DNA of 64,000 nt from Shewanella pneumatophori (GCF_023283895.1 NZ_JAKILB010000003.1:248001-312000), one strand, 5' to 3'; shown: positions 48,105 to 58,578, counted from the stretch's first letter. Made by a program: numbers and translations. Notes: generated by a model from the sequence alone, not told the origin.

Positions 48105-48749
48105 ATGGATCTGTACTACCACCCACTGGCACGCCAGTCACAAAAAACCCTGATTGCGCTTTATGAAAAGCAGGCTAATTTCTATCCCCATGAGATAGAT
48201 TTAAACAACGCATTCAGTAGGCGTAATTTACAGCAACTATCTCGCTCGCAACGCCTACCGCTATTACAGTTACAAACTGGCGAGTCATTTAACGATGCCA
48301 CCATTATTATTGAGTACCTAGATAACTACATTAGTTCTGGCACGCAACTTATCCCCATAGAAAAGACCCAAGCGCTTTACGTAAGGCTCTATGACAGATT
48401 AAGTGACAATGTATTAGATAAAGCAATCGATGCTTGGCTTGCCTCACAAGCTCAATCTAATCAGCTAAAAACCAAGCAATTTGAAAAAGACTTGTTAAGT
48501 ATTTTAGCTGACTTTGACCAACGCTTAGCTGATAACCATTGGGTATGTGGCGACAGTTTTACCTTAGCTGACTGCGCTTTTATTCCTTGCCTAAAAGCTT
48601 TAGAAGATAAGCTACACTTGTTGGATTATCAAAACATTGGTCGCTACTGGATCCAATCTAAATTGCGTGGCTCAGTAAACCAAGTAATAGAAGAAGTCGA
48701 GCTCACTTTAGCCACAGCAGGCCAAAGTGAACAACTAGCACAAACTTAA
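48105..48749 (+). CDS. Glutathione S-transferase
   Basis: A 214-residue cytosolic GST. An N-terminal thioredoxin-fold domain (MDLYYHPLARQSQKTLIAL, with RLPLLQL and SFNDATIIIEYLD as the glutathione-binding region) precedes an all-helical C-terminal domain containing DNHWVCGDSFTLADCAF. It would conjugate glutathione to electrophiles or act as a peroxidase; the substrate is unknown. Its stop codon overlaps that of the convergent thioesterase gene by a few bases. Confidence 0.9.
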   Translation: MDLYYHPLARQSQKTLIALYEKQANFYPHEIDLNNAFSRRNLQQLSRSQRLPLLQLQTGESFNDATIIIEYLDNYISSGTQLIPIEKTQALYVRLYDRLSDNVLDKAIDAWLASQAQSNQLKTKQFEKDLLSILADFDQRLADNHWVCGDSFTLADCAFIPCLKALEDKLHLLDYQNIGRYWIQSKLRGSVNQVIEEVELTLATAGQSEQLAQT

Positions 48750-49318
48750 CTCGCTGACTTAAACGCTATCGGTTCGTTGGCCGATGGCGGCAAGTTTTGC
48801 TCTTTCTTAAGCTGTAAAAACGCTTTCCACTTAATGACTTCCGCAGGCATTTCTGGCGCAGCTTGCTCAAAACCAACCTCAGCTAACATAGTCGGAATAG
48901 GTACTTGCTTACGCTTACAGACAAACACACCGCGAACATGGGCGATGCAGTGCAAACCACGCTCACTAACAAAACGCTGCTCGATATAGAAATATTTTTC
49001 GTCCCAACCCACCAGCTTGGTTTCAATATCAAACTTAGCAAACGGCTTAATATCACGAATATAGGTAAATTCTGCCGCATTGACTATCGGCATCCAGCCT
49101 AGCTTAATAAAACGCTTCAAAAAGCCCATTTCAGCCATCATATAGGTGCGAGCGAGATCCATAAAAGCCGGATAACGGGAGTTAGTCAGGTGGAAGTTAA
49201 TATCGCAATCGCTAGGCAGCGCGCGATAGGTAATTTTGCTTGTACCTAGAAAATCGATTTTGTTGCAATGGCGCACACGCCATAAAAATAGCCACACCAG
49301 CCTAAAATACAGATTCAT
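48746..49318 (-). CDS. Hotdog-fold acyl-CoA thioesterase-like protein
   Basis: A 190-residue 4HBT-type thioesterase resembling the THEM6/YbgC-like group. The N-terminus is hydrophobic with aromatic and Arg residues (LYFRLVWLFLWRVRH) and may associate with the membrane. The hotdog signature is SDCDINFHLTNSRYPAFMDLAR, with the catalytic Asp in DIN/D-x3-H context, then a beta-sheet region up to HVRGVFVCKRKQVPIPT. It would hydrolyse acyl-CoA or another acyl thioester; the chain specificity cannot be read from the sequence. It converges on the GST gene with overlapping stops. Confidence 0.86.
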   Translation of the reverse strand: MNLYFRLVWLFLWRVRHCNKIDFLGTSKITYRALPSDCDINFHLTNSRYPAFMDLARTYMMAEMGFLKRFIKLGWMPIVNAAEFTYIRDIKPFAKFDIETKLVGWDEKYFYIEQRFVSERGLHCIAHVRGVFVCKRKQVPIPTMLAEVGFEQAAPEMPAEVIKWKAFLQLKKEQNLPPSANEPIAFKSAS

Positions 49319-49439
49319 TTACAATACTACCTAGCATCCTTGAAAAGAATCGAAAGGCTAACAAAGGTCATACCAGATCACAAGTGAGAAACAGATCAAC
49401 TACAAACGCCCACGATTACTGTAGGTGGTTCAAAACAAA

Positions 49440-49461
49440 AAAGGCGCCTAAAGCGCCTTTT
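49440..49461 (-). terminator. Terminator of prlC
   Basis: AAAGGCGC / GCGCCTTT with a 5-base loop. On the minus strand it is followed by a T-rich stretch and lies 22 bp past the prlC stop. Confidence 0.85.
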
Positions 49462-49483
49462 CAATATGAGCTCACAAAATGGA

Positions 49484-51523
49484 TTAGCCAGTAATACCAC
49501 TGTGACGCAACAGTGCATCAGTTTGCGGCTCACGACCACGGAAACGCTTGAAAAGCTCCATAGGTTCTTCACTGCCGCCCATTTCTAAGATGTTTTCTAA
49601 GAAACGTTGGCCAGTCTCACGGTTGAAAATACCTTGCTCTTCAAACAGCGAGAATGCATCGGCAGATAACACCTCAGCCCACTTATAGCTGTAGTAACCC
49701 GCTGCGTAACCACCAGCAAAGATATGAGCAAAACTGTGTTGGAAGCGATTAAAGTCAGCAGCTTTAATTACCGCAACTTGCTCGCGCACTTCATCAAGCT
49801 TTTGCTGGATCTCAGCGCCTTTAGCTGGGTCATATTCAAGGTGCATTTTGAAATCAAAGAGCGAGAATTCAAGCTGACGCAACATCATCATGCCTGATTG
49901 GAAGTTCTTTGCCGCTAGCATTTTATCTAGAAGTGCTTTTGGTAACGGCTCGCCAGTTTCATAATGACCAGAGATCTCTGCTAGTGCTTCTTCCTCATAG
50001 CACCAGTTTTCCATAAACTGACTTGGTAGCTCTACCGCATCCCAAGGTACACCGCTAATGCCAGACACGCCGCCCACATCGATTTTGGTCAACATGTGGT
50101 GAATACCATGACCAAACTCGTGGAACAGGGTCGTCACTTCATCGTGAGTGAATAGTGCAGGCTTGCCTGCTACTGGCGCGTTGAAGTTACAGGTTAGGTA
50201 AGCAACCGGATCTTGTAAGCCGTTTGGCGTTGCGCGGCGAGCACGACAATCATCCATCCATGCACCACCACGCTTACCTTCACGAGCATACAAATCTAGG
50301 TAAAAACTACCACGGTGTTCGTTGTTGGCATCGGTAATATCGAAGAAGCGCACATCTTTATGGTAAGTGTCGAACGCTTTACGCTCAGTGACGGTTAAAC
50401 CAAATAGACGCGATACGGTATAAAACAGACCCGATAGCACTTTGTCTTCAGGGAAGTATGGACGCAAGATCTCTTGTGAGATCTCATATCTGTGATGCTT
50501 AAGTTTTTCTGCGTAGAAACTCAAGTCCCAAGGCTCAAGCTCAGTCACACCACACTCTTTTTCAGCAAACTCGGTTAGCTCCGCAAGCTCTGTTTCACCC
50601 TGTGATTTTGAACGAGCAGCCAACTCAGTTAAAAAGTCTAAAACTTGTGCTGGTGATTCTGCCATCTTAGTTGCTAATGACTTATCGGCGAAACTGTCAA
50701 AGCCAAGCAGATTGGCTAACTCATGGCGTACAGCTAAAATTTCGTCCATTAGTGGGCCGTTATCAAACTCACCGGCATTTGGCCCTTGGTCAGATGCACG
50801 AGTCACAAACGCGCGGTAGCATTCTTCACGTAACTGACGGTTTTCGCTGTAAGTCATGACTGGTAGATAAGACGGGAAGTCCAACGTAAACAACCAGCCC
50901 TCTAATTCTTTAGCTTCTGCCATCGCTTTGGCTGCAGCAACTGCAGACTCTGGTAAACCAGCAAGCTCAGCTTCATCAGTAATTAACTTAGTCCAGGCTT
51001 GAGTTGCATCTAATAGTTGGTTTGAAAAGTTGCTGGTTAGCTCTGACATGCGCTTAACTAACTCGCCATAGCGTAATTTGTCGCTATCGCTTAAACCAAT
51101 GCCTGACAGCTCAAAGTCACGTAGGCTGTTTTCAATCAGCTTTTTCTTGGCTTGTGAGTAAGTTGCAAATTCGGCAGATTCGGCAAGCGACTTATAGGCT
51201 TCATATAAGCCTTGGTGCTGACCGACAAATGTGCCGTACTCAGATAATAGTGGTAAACACGCATCGTGTGCCTGACGCCACTCTTCGCTACTCACTACTG
51301 AGTTCATATGTGAGATTGGCGACCAGATCTTGCCAAGTTCATCATCAACCTCTTCTAGAGGTGCGACTAAGTTGTCCCAAGTAAATTGACCTTGATGCTT
51401 TAGCACCTCTTCAATCTTGGTGCGACAATTAGCGATACCTTGCTCAACAGCAGGCTGAATGTGTTCCGGTTGAATACTTGAAAAAGGGGGAAGCTTGTTG
51501 CTGTTTAACAAAGGATTGCTCAT
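49484..51523 (-). CDS. prlC: Oligopeptidase A
   Basis: A 679-residue cytoplasmic zinc metallopeptidase of family M3 that degrades short peptides, including cleaved signal peptides. The zinc motif is TLFHEFGHGIHHML (HExxH), with the third ligand Glu expected some 28 residues later near ELPSQFMENW. The N-terminus MSNPLLNSNKLPPFSSIQPEHI and the C-terminus (FKRFRGREPQTDALLRHSGI) are typical of PrlC/OpdA. Start ATG 51523 follows AAGGA by seven bases. It is a single gene with its own terminator. No anomalies. Confidence 0.96.
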   Translation of the reverse strand: MSNPLLNSNKLPPFSSIQPEHIQPAVEQGIANCRTKIEEVLKHQGQFTWDNLVAPLEEVDDELGKIWSPISHMNSVVSSEEWRQAHDACLPLLSEYGTFVGQHQGLYEAYKSLAESAEFATYSQAKKKLIENSLRDFELSGIGLSDSDKLRYGELVKRMSELTSNFSNQLLDATQAWTKLITDEAELAGLPESAVAAAKAMAEAKELEGWLFTLDFPSYLPVMTYSENRQLREECYRAFVTRASDQGPNAGEFDNGPLMDEILAVRHELANLLGFDSFADKSLATKMAESPAQVLDFLTELAARSKSQGETELAELTEFAEKECGVTELEPWDLSFYAEKLKHHRYEISQEILRPYFPEDKVLSGLFYTVSRLFGLTVTERKAFDTYHKDVRFFDITDANNEHRGSFYLDLYAREGKRGGAWMDDCRARRATPNGLQDPVAYLTCNFNAPVAGKPALFTHDEVTTLFHEFGHGIHHMLTKIDVGGVSGISGVPWDAVELPSQFMENWCYEEEALAEISGHYETGEPLPKALLDKMLAAKNFQSGMMMLRQLEFSLFDFKMHLEYDPAKGAEIQQKLDEVREQVAVIKAADFNRFQHSFAHIFAGGYAAGYYSYKWAEVLSADAFSLFEEQGIFNRETGQRFLENILEMGGSEEPMELFKRFRGREPQTDALLRHSGITG

Positions 51524-51799
51524 CGATGATTCCTTAACATTCTATGTTGTTAGTTAAAGAGATAGGGGCTATTACGCCGATATTCAATGCAGTCTGCAGA
51601 ATTCTTTGCAAAGTAAATATTAGCTATCAGCTCAAGCAGGGCATTTCTATGATAGATATCAAACTTTTCCAGTACAAACTTTATACAGAATGAGTATTGC
51701 AAACCATGTCGCAAACAAGAGTTGTTATCATTTACATTTCTTTACTAAAAACTACTATGTGACTGTAAACTTCCTTTCGCCAAAATTTCGAGCTATACC

Positions 51800-52582
51800 A
51801 TGAAAAAAACTAGTCAATGTAGTGCTGTTATAGCGTTGCTAATGAGTGCTTCAGCATTTGCTGATACAGCGCCCAATATCGATGACTCCCACAACACCAA
51901 GGTTATTGAAACACCCGCCACGGATAATAGCGGTGAGATACAAGCGCTTGTCGACCTAGGTTGGGACTCTAAATATATCTCTGAGGGCCGTAATAACTTA
52001 GACAAAGGTGGGATCTATTGGGCAACTGCTGCCATTCAGAAAAACAACGTCAATGTTTATGCCACGGTGGGGCGTGGTGATAGTCAACATTATACTGAAT
52101 GGAACTTTGGCATAGAGTACGGTTTCAATCTCACCGACAACTTGAGCGGTAGCGTCGGCTATCAACGACTTGAGTTTTATGGTGATGAGCGCGCCCACGA
52201 TAACGAACTATTTAGCTGCCTAGAGTACAGCGCGGTTGACTGGCTAGTGCCATCGTTGAGCTACACCTACTCGACAGAAGCTAATGGTTACTTTGTTGAG
52301 CTTAGCGTACACAGTAACTGGGAATTAGCCCAGGGCTTAACGGTCAGCCCTTATATTACCCAAGCATTTGACTTTAAATACGCAACTGAACAACACGATG
52401 GCGCTAATCACTTTCAATTTGGTGTTGAAGCAGAGTATTTGCTGCCAAGCAACTTAGTGCTATCAGGCCATATCAGCCACACCATAGCCCAAGAAGATAT
52501 CAAGCTAGAAGCGCGTAATAACGGCGTGACCGGCAGTTTAGACGAGACTTTTGCAGGGTTACACCTGAGCTGGAGCTTTTAA
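51800..52582 (+). CDS. Putative outer-membrane beta-barrel protein
   Basis: A 260-residue exported protein. A signal peptide (residues 1-22, cleaved after SASAFA) is followed by an alternating-strand pattern ending in the aromatic LHLSWSF, as for outer-membrane barrels. The segment LGWDSKYISEGRNNLDKGGIYW is shared with a family of conserved hypothetical barrel proteins in gammaproteobacteria. Function unknown. It precedes another secreted-protein gene by 106 bp, but common transcription is uncertain. Confidence 0.78.
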   Translation: MKKTSQCSAVIALLMSASAFADTAPNIDDSHNTKVIETPATDNSGEIQALVDLGWDSKYISEGRNNLDKGGIYWATAAIQKNNVNVYATVGRGDSQHYTEWNFGIEYGFNLTDNLSGSVGYQRLEFYGDERAHDNELFSCLEYSAVDWLVPSLSYTYSTEANGYFVELSVHSNWELAQGLTVSPYITQAFDFKYATEQHDGANHFQFGVEAEYLLPSNLVLSGHISHTIAQEDIKLEARNNGVTGSLDETFAGLHLSWSF

Positions 52583-52688
52583 TCGACTATAGTTAATAAC
52601 TATTAGTGAAGTATCTACCGTGAAGAACTATCGTTAACCAATATCAGCAGATAACACGGAATGTTATCTGTAGTTAGAGGAACAAGGA

Positions 52689-53159
52689 ATGTTGCATCTC
52701 AGCCTTTGCCTGCTTATCAGTCTCGCCCTGTTTTCTGTCAGTTCGGCCAGCCTTGCCAATGAACAAACTAGCAATCCCCTCCCCTTAGGCAGCATGCTCG
52801 ATGATAAAGGCCGGCCGATTATTCATAGCAATAAAAGCTATACCGACTTACAGTTTTCAGTGCAAAAAGCCAAGTCAAAGACTCCAGCTCAGCCATTAAA
52901 AGCCAGCAGCAAAAAGCCTAAAACCACAAGCCGCAAACAACAACTTGCCAGCCGAAGCTCGGTAGCTAATAGTCCAAGCTGCCGCTGGCTCAATAGTCGT
53001 ATGTCCTCACTAGAGCGTCAATTAGCCGTAGGAGTCAACGTTCGCAACTTGCATTATCAGCAAGAGCTGGATATTCGCCAAGGTGAATGGGAATGCATGA
53101 AATGCGGCGCCGAAGGCCCTGCCCAAGCCGACCACGCGACTTGCCAATATCGACGCTAA
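52689..53159 (+). CDS. Exported hypothetical protein with C-terminal cysteine cluster
   Basis: I do not recognise this 156-residue protein. It has a signal peptide (LHLSLCLLISLALFSVSSASLA), a basic Lys/Ser/Pro-rich low-complexity middle (about residues 55-95) and a C-terminal part with cysteines in PSCRW, WECMKCG and ATCQYRR. The C-x2-C pair could bind metal or form disulfides. An AGAGGAACAAGG stretch upstream of ATG 52689 supports the start. It follows the putative barrel-protein gene in the same direction. Confidence 0.68.
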   Translation: MLHLSLCLLISLALFSVSSASLANEQTSNPLPLGSMLDDKGRPIIHSNKSYTDLQFSVQKAKSKTPAQPLKASSKKPKTTSRKQQLASRSSVANSPSCRWLNSRMSSLERQLAVGVNVRNLHYQQELDIRQGEWECMKCGAEGPAQADHATCQYRR

Positions 53160-53495
53160 TGCCATAACGATATAGCAATCATAAAGTACATCTTGCGAAT
53201 AATCTGGCCGACATGAAAAGCAATCAACTAACTTGAAGTCCGGCGCTTCCATCTCCATCTGAATCATAGGCAAAGCGATTTGATTCAAGTGATAACCCAT
53301 AATTTATTAGGCTGGATGGATTAAAAAATTCCCTCTACAATGGCTTGTTCTTGAACTGGCTAAAGCCGATTCTGTTAATTCGGCATTGATTGCTCGTCTT
53401 TTTAAGGCAAGCAACGTCTTAACCATAATTATCGTAATAAAGGCAGCCTTACTTTTAGCCTTTGTTGCACAGTTCGTAACTTATTGGAGATACAC
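53160..53495. other. Gene-free gap upstream of gor
   Basis: A 336-bp stretch without a supported gene. It presumably contains the gor promoter. Frames in it are short and lack family features or ribosome-binding sites. Confidence 0.5.
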
Positions 53496-54851
53496 ATGGC
53501 TCAACATTTTGATTATATCTGTCTTGGCGCGGGTAGCGGCGGTATTGCATCAGCAAACAGAGCAGCCATGCGCGGCGCAAAAGTGTTACTTATTGAAGCA
53601 AAAGAGCTTGGTGGTACTTGTGTAAACGTGGGCTGTGTTCCGAAAAAAGTCATGTGGTATGGCGCGCAGGTTGCCGAAGCTATGCACTTGTACGCTAAAG
53701 ATTATGGTTTTGACGTTACCGTTAATAAGTTCGACTGGAGCACACTAGTTGCTAGCCGCGAAGCCTATATTGACCGCATTCACGGTGCATATGACCGCGG
53801 CTTAGAAAGCAATGGTGTTACTTTAGTGCGTGGTTATGGTCGCTTTGTTGATAGCCGCACAATTGAAGTCAATGGTAAACACTACACTGCAGACAATATC
53901 TTAATTGCCACTGGTGGCGCAGCAACGATTCCAAATATTCCAGGTGCTGAATACGGTATCGATTCTGACGGTTTCTTTGCGTTGAACGAGCAACCTAAGC
54001 GTGTTGCCGTGGTTGGCGCAGGCTATATTGCTGTTGAAGTTGCAGGCGTACTGCAAACACTAGGTAGCGAGACTCACCTATTTGTACGTAAGCACTCGCC
54101 ACTACGTAACTTTGACCCAATGCTGAGTGAAGCTTTAGTGGAAGCAATGGCAATTGACGGCCCAACATTGCATACCAACAGCACGCCAGAGTCTGTTACT
54201 AAAAATGACGATGGTAGCTTAACCCTTAAAATTGAAAATGGTGAAAGCTACGATGTTGACTGCCTAATTTGGGCAATTGGACGTCATCCATCTACAGGTA
54301 ACATTGGCCTTGAAAACACTAAGGTTGAGCTAAACGCAAACGGCTACGTGATCACTGATGACCAGCAAAATACCACTGACGCAGGCATTTACTGTGTTGG
54401 CGATATTATGGCGGGCGGCGTAGAACTAACACCAGTTGCAGTTAAAGCTGGTCGTTTATTGTCAGAGCGTTTATTTAACGGCATGACCGAAGCAAGAATG
54501 GATTACAACTGCATTCCAACGGTGGTATTTAGCCACCCAGCTATTGGCACTATGGGCTTAACAGAGCCAGAAGCTATCGCACAATACGGCGAAGAGAACG
54601 TCACTGTTTACACTTCAGGTTTTACCTCTATGTATACAGCGGTAACAGCTCATCGCCAAGCTTGTAAAATGAAGCTAGTTTGCGCTGGCGATAACCAAAA
54701 AGTTGTCGGTATTCACGGCATAGGTTTCGGTATGGACGAGATCTTACAAGGCTTTGGTGTGGCAATTAAGATGGGCGCAACTAAAGCTGATTTTGATGCC
54801 GTTGTGGCGATTCACCCAACTGGCGCCGAAGAGTTTGTTACCATGAGATAA
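53496..54851 (+). CDS. gor: Glutathione reductase
   Basis: A 451-residue FAD-containing disulfide reductase that keeps glutathione reduced with NADPH. The FAD motif is [21 protein letters not shown], the redox-active disulfide is in [18 protein letters not shown], the NADPH-binding Rossmann motif is [18 protein letters not shown], and the C-terminal His-Glu pair is in [16 protein letters not shown] chose ATG 53496, eight bases after GGAG; the in-frame TTG at 53484 overlaps that Shine-Dalgarno. It is followed by a strong terminator. Confidence 0.96.
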   Translation: MAQHFDYICLGAGSGGIASANRAAMRGAKVLLIEAKELGGTCVNVGCVPKKVMWYGAQVAEAMHLYAKDYGFDVTVNKFDWSTLVASREAYIDRIHGAYDRGLESNGVTLVRGYGRFVDSRTIEVNGKHYTADNILIATGGAATIPNIPGAEYGIDSDGFFALNEQPKRVAVVGAGYIAVEVAGVLQTLGSETHLFVRKHSPLRNFDPMLSEALVEAMAIDGPTLHTNSTPESVTKNDDGSLTLKIENGESYDVDCLIWAIGRHPSTGNIGLENTKVELNANGYVITDDQQNTTDAGIYCVGDIMAGGVELTPVAVKAGRLLSERLFNGMTEARMDYNCIPTVVFSHPAIGTMGLTEPEAIAQYGEENVTVYTSGFTSMYTAVTAHRQACKMKLVCAGDNQKVVGIHGIGFGMDEILQGFGVAIKMGATKADFDAVVAIHPTGAEEFVTMR

Positions 54852-54872
54852 TCTACTGATTATTATAAAAAA

Positions 54873-54897
54873 GCCGCTTAATTAGCGGCTTTTTTTG
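54873..54897 (+). terminator. Intrinsic terminator after gor
   Basis: GCCGCT / AGCGGC with loop TAATT, flanked by A6 and T8, so it could also act on the convergent BCCT transporter transcript. Confidence 0.88.
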
Positions 54898-54948
54898 TAT
54901 CTAGCGTTTGTCGATGAATGCCTGAACCCCAGGCATTCATCGTTAGCA

Positions 54949-56901
54949 TTAGCTCGGAGTATTTAATCTAGCTTGAATAGCCAGTTTAACTTCTTCTTGC
55001 GCTAATAATGCTTCTTCCTCTTCTTTGCTACGCATTAGCGCATCAAAGGCTACACGCGCTTCTTGAGCAAGCGTTGACGCCGCAAGTTTAGCTTCTTTCG
55101 CCTTCATCGAGTCATCTTCTAGCTGACGTAGCTTTTCAATAATTTCATCAGGCGCATCGCCTAAATCGATACTTGATTCGCCGCGTGATAGCGCCTCTTT
55201 ACGTAGTTGCTTTTTCAGCATCCAAATCGCGTCGTTAGCTTCACGCTCAAGCTCTGCAGCTTCGATTGCGTTATCACGTAACTGCTCAAAACGAGCTAGC
55301 GCCTGACCTTCTTTGCTCCAAGGGTCCACATCTGGTAGATCAGAGATATTGATCACTGGATCCACATAATCATCTTGGTGTGCTAAGTCTAAGGTCGCCG
55401 CTTTAACACCAGAGATCATTAACATCACCGCGATAATCAATAGCGGTAAACCACCAACAATCGCTGCGGTTTGCAGTGTTGCTAGGCCGCCCATAAACAT
55501 CAATGCTGAAGGCATAAATGATAGCGTGAAAGCCCAGAACAGACGGTTCCAACGCATTGGATCTTCTGTCACGTTAGTTTGTACAACTGACGCTAGGATG
55601 TAAGAGATAGAGTCAAAAGTCGTTGCCGTGAAAATGACACATAGCAAGGTAAACAGTGCGATGATCAAAGTGCTAAATGGTAGCTGCTCTAAAATAGCGA
55701 AGATTGCACGAGTTGCGCCCTCTGCATTAAGAATGCTTACCACATCTAATTGGCCAGACAACTGCAAAGATAGACCGTAGTTACCCAAGATGATGAAGTA
55801 CATAGAGCAACCTAGTGAACCGAAGAATACGGCACCAGATACCATCTGCTTAATCGTTCTACCACGTGAAATACGTGCGACGAATAGACCCATACTTGGC
55901 GCAAACACTAACCACCACGCCCAGTAGAAAATCGTCCAATCTTGCGGGAAGTGAGTATCAGCAAATGTACCCATACCACCGAAAGGCTCAGCCCAAGTCG
56001 CCATCACAAAGAAGTTAGATAACATACGACCGATTGAGTCTAAACCGGTTTCCAACATAAAGATTGTTGGGCCACAAACTAATACAAACAGCAGTAAACC
56101 TAAAGCACCCCAGAAGTTAATATTACTTAAAATCTTAATGCCTTTGTCCATGCCCATGTAAGACGAGTAAGCAAAGATACCAGTACATACCATTAGTACT
56201 AGAATTTGACTGCCTGTCGTTGCTGGGATACCAAATAAGTAACTAATACCTTCGTTGATCAGTGGTGCTGCTAAACCTAGTGTGGTTGCCGCGCCGCCTA
56301 AAAGACCAAAGATAAATAGTACGTCAATCACTTTACCTAACTTACCAAAGCTGTTTGCTTCACCAATAACAGGCATAAGTGCAGCAGATACTTTAAGTAC
56401 AGGTTGTTTACGTACATAGAAGAAGTAAGCAATTGGAATTGCAGGGATCATATAGATACACCAAGCAATTGGTCCCCAGTGGAACAAACCGTAAGTTGCA
56501 GCCCAACGAACTGCTTCTTCGCTACCGGCTTCTAATTGGAATGGTGGGTTTTGGTAGTAATAAGCCCACTCGATCGTGCCCCAATAAAGAATACTTGCAC
56601 CAATACCACCACAAAATAACATCGCCGCCCAAGACGCTAATGCAAACTCAGGTTTTTCATCAGGATCGCCCAGTTTGATCTGACCAATATCAGAGAAAAC
56701 GATATAAATCATGAAGAAAAATGCCGCTAAACCTAGGCCTAAATATGCAAAGCCTAGTTTGTCCGTCATAAATGTTTTAGCAACTGCAATCCATTCAGCC
56801 CCTTCAGCTGGAAATAGCAATAACGGGATCACTACTGCACAGAGCAGTAATAGCGCGCCGAAAAATGTCGGCTTGTCGATAAGCTCGAAGTGTTTTTTCA
56901 T
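54949..56901 (-). CDS. BCCT-family transporter with long C-terminal helical tail
   Basis: A 650-residue inner-membrane transporter of the betaine/carnitine/choline family. The substrate tryptophan box is WTIFYWAWWLVFAPSMGLFV, followed by ARISRGRTIKQM. At the position of CaiT Arg262 the segment reads LSNINFWG, so the arginine that makes CaiT sodium-independent is missing and sodium coupling is likely. After the last helix comes a 150-residue hydrophilic tail, mostly predicted coiled coil and rich in Glu, Lys and Ala (about residues 500-650). Such tails act as osmosensors in BetP-like carriers, though this one is unusually long. I chose ATG 56901 over 56946 for its GGAT ribosome site and family-like start. 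Substrate unknown. Confidence 0.92.
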   Translation of the reverse strand: MKKHFELIDKPTFFGALLLLCAVVIPLLLFPAEGAEWIAVAKTFMTDKLGFAYLGLGLAAFFFMIYIVFSDIGQIKLGDPDEKPEFALASWAAMLFCGGIGASILYWGTIEWAYYYQNPPFQLEAGSEEAVRWAATYGLFHWGPIAWCIYMIPAIPIAYFFYVRKQPVLKVSAALMPVIGEANSFGKLGKVIDVLFIFGLLGGAATTLGLAAPLINEGISYLFGIPATTGSQILVLMVCTGIFAYSSYMGMDKGIKILSNINFWGALGLLLFVLVCGPTIFMLETGLDSIGRMLSNFFVMATWAEPFGGMGTFADTHFPQDWTIFYWAWWLVFAPSMGLFVARISRGRTIKQMVSGAVFFGSLGCSMYFIILGNYGLSLQLSGQLDVVSILNAEGATRAIFAILEQLPFSTLIIALFTLLCVIFTATTFDSISYILASVVQTNVTEDPMRWNRLFWAFTLSFMPSALMFMGGLATLQTAAIVGGLPLLIIAVMLMISGVKAATLDLAHQDDYVDPVINISDLPDVDPWSKEGQALARFEQLRDNAIEAAELEREANDAIWMLKKQLRKEALSRGESSIDLGDAPDEIIEKLRQLEDDSMKAKEAKLAASTLAQEARVAFDALMRSKEEEEALLAQEEVKLAIQARLNTPS

Positions 56902-57486
56902 TTTTATTATCCGCAACAACCTAAAAACAGATTTAATTAAGTGCACGCCACAGACTGCTCCCCGTGCTGAAAAAGGTCAGACGGGTTTTCTACTGAGAGA
57001 AAGAGTATGAATTATGTGTGTGAACGGTTTTTTTTGTGAGTCTTATAACACTCGAAAGTTATCCAGATTACGATTAATTTGGACTAAGGATAAAATAATG
57101 TTAATTCAACTTGCTGTCGACAAACTTATGTCGCGAATAGACGTAATTTGTGACGTAGTTCTCATATATTCTAAGCCATTTAAAAACTACTGAATAATAA
57201 ACAGTCGAATGTTAACAAAAGCCCGCCACAGCTTGATATGGGGATAGATGAAAACGATAAAAGCTACTAAGAAGAACATATGAAACACCTATAAATAAGC
57301 ATTTCACTTAAATATAGGTCGAAGCTAATATAATTAACAAACTTATGATGGGAAAACTGAAGATTGCAGCTAGCTTATGCGGAAATCCCCAAGTAAAACC
57401 ACAAGCAAAATTTGGTAATGAGTAGCAATACTCTCAGGAGGAGTTGACGCCAATTAGTTATAATTAGCATCAACATTATCTATTTG
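56902..57486. other. Gene-free gap between the oxidoreductase and BCCT genes
   Basis: A 585-bp AT-rich gap. It must hold the BCCT promoter. I see no open frame with a ribosome site, no clear operator and no strong terminator for the oxidoreductase gene. Confidence 0.5.
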
Positions 57487-58578
57487 TTAGCGCTTTTTAT
57501 ATACCACGCAGAAATTGCCACGCTTGGTACGGCATTTTGAGCAGCGCTCACAATCCACCTCAGCCAAGCTGCCCTCTTGCCAGCGCTTGATTAAGTGCGG
57601 CTCGGCTAATAAGGGGCGAGACAGTGCAAAAAACTCAATACCGCTGGTTTTAGCAATCTCTTCAATCCCACAGATATCAGCAAGGCCGCCAACAGTGATC
57701 ACCGGAATATCAAGCTCTTGGCTAACCACGGCGCCATACTCGCGGAAGTACCCCTGACTTTGAATGGTATAACCATCAAATGACTCACCTACCACTGTGT
57801 TAGCATTGCCATGGATATTGCCAGAGACAATAATCGCATCGACTCCCACTGATTCTAGCTTCTTACAGATGCTGCGAGTCTCAGCAAAAGTTAAACCACC
57901 ATCGAAAAACTCAGATGCAGTTAACTTGACTAAAATTGGGTAATCATCACCAACTAGTTTGCGGATCTCAGCATAGATCTCCAGCAAAAAACGCATACGA
58001 TTTTCAAGGCTACCACCGTATTCATCGTCACGCTGATTGTAATAAGGGCTTAAGAATTGGTTAATCAGGTAAGTGTGTGCCGCATGGATCTCAACCCCGT
58101 CAAAGCCTGACTCTTGAGCGCGGCGACTCGCCTCGGCAAACGCTTTAACTATGTAATCAATTTCGTCTTTAGTCATTGCCTTACCCATGGTTTGGGTACC
58201 ACGCTCAGCAACAGCACTTGGCGCGAATATCACTCGCTCGCCAACATTGTAAGTCGTCTTAGTACCGCCATAAGCTAGCTGCATAACAATCTTGGAGTCA
58301 TAGCCATGCACTAACTCGGTCAACTGTTGGTATTCAACAATAAACGAATCGTCATACATGCCCATCATGCCGGCGTTTGGTTTTTCTTCGGCAACGATAT
58401 TGGCGTAACCCGTCACAATCAGTCCAACCTCGCCTTTGGCAAGCTCTTCATACACTGAGTACAACTTGTCTGTCATATGGCCTGTTTCGGTTGCCATATT
58501 TTCCCAGGTCGCACTTCTTACAAAGCGATTTTTCAGTGTCATGTTGCCAATACGGGCGGGTGAAAACAAAGTGCTCAC
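57487..58578 (-). CDS. Old-yellow-enzyme family NADH:flavin oxidoreductase
   Basis: A 363-residue FMN-dependent TIM-barrel oxidoreductase. Family marks are LFSPARIGNMTLKNRFVRSAT, FDGVEIHAAHTYLINQFLSP (with the substrate-binding His pair replaced by HAAH context) and the C-terminal FFALSRPLLAEPHLI. The last residues carry a Cys cluster (CERCSKCRTKRGNFC), which may bind metal or a cluster but lies after the barrel. I assign a GTG start at 58578: AGAGGA lies six bases upstream, and the protein then starts at the usual LFSPARIG. The in-frame ATG at 58632 adds 18 residues without family match. Substrate unknown; reduction of alpha,beta-unsaturated carbonyls is typical. Confidence 0.9.
   Translation of the reverse strand: MSTLFSPARIGNMTLKNRFVRSATWENMATETGHMTDKLYSVYEELAKGEVGLIVTGYANIVAEEKPNAGMMGMYDDSFIVEYQQLTELVHGYDSKIVMQLAYGGTKTTYNVGERVIFAPSAVAERGTQTMGKAMTKDEIDYIVKAFAEASRRAQESGFDGVEIHAAHTYLINQFLSPYYNQRDDEYGGSLENRMRFLLEIYAEIRKLVGDDYPILVKLTASEFFDGGLTFAETRSICKKLESVGVDAIIVSGNIHGNANTVVGESFDGYTIQSQGYFREYGAVVSQELDIPVITVGGLADICGIEEIAKTSGIEFFALSRPLLAEPHLIKRWQEGSLAEVDCERCSKCRTKRGNFCVVYKKR

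Noticed and set aside
53022..53300. 92-codon minus-strand frame overlapping the exported cysteine-rich protein
   Set aside because: It overlaps a better-supported gene with a signal peptide and ribosome site, and shows no domain.
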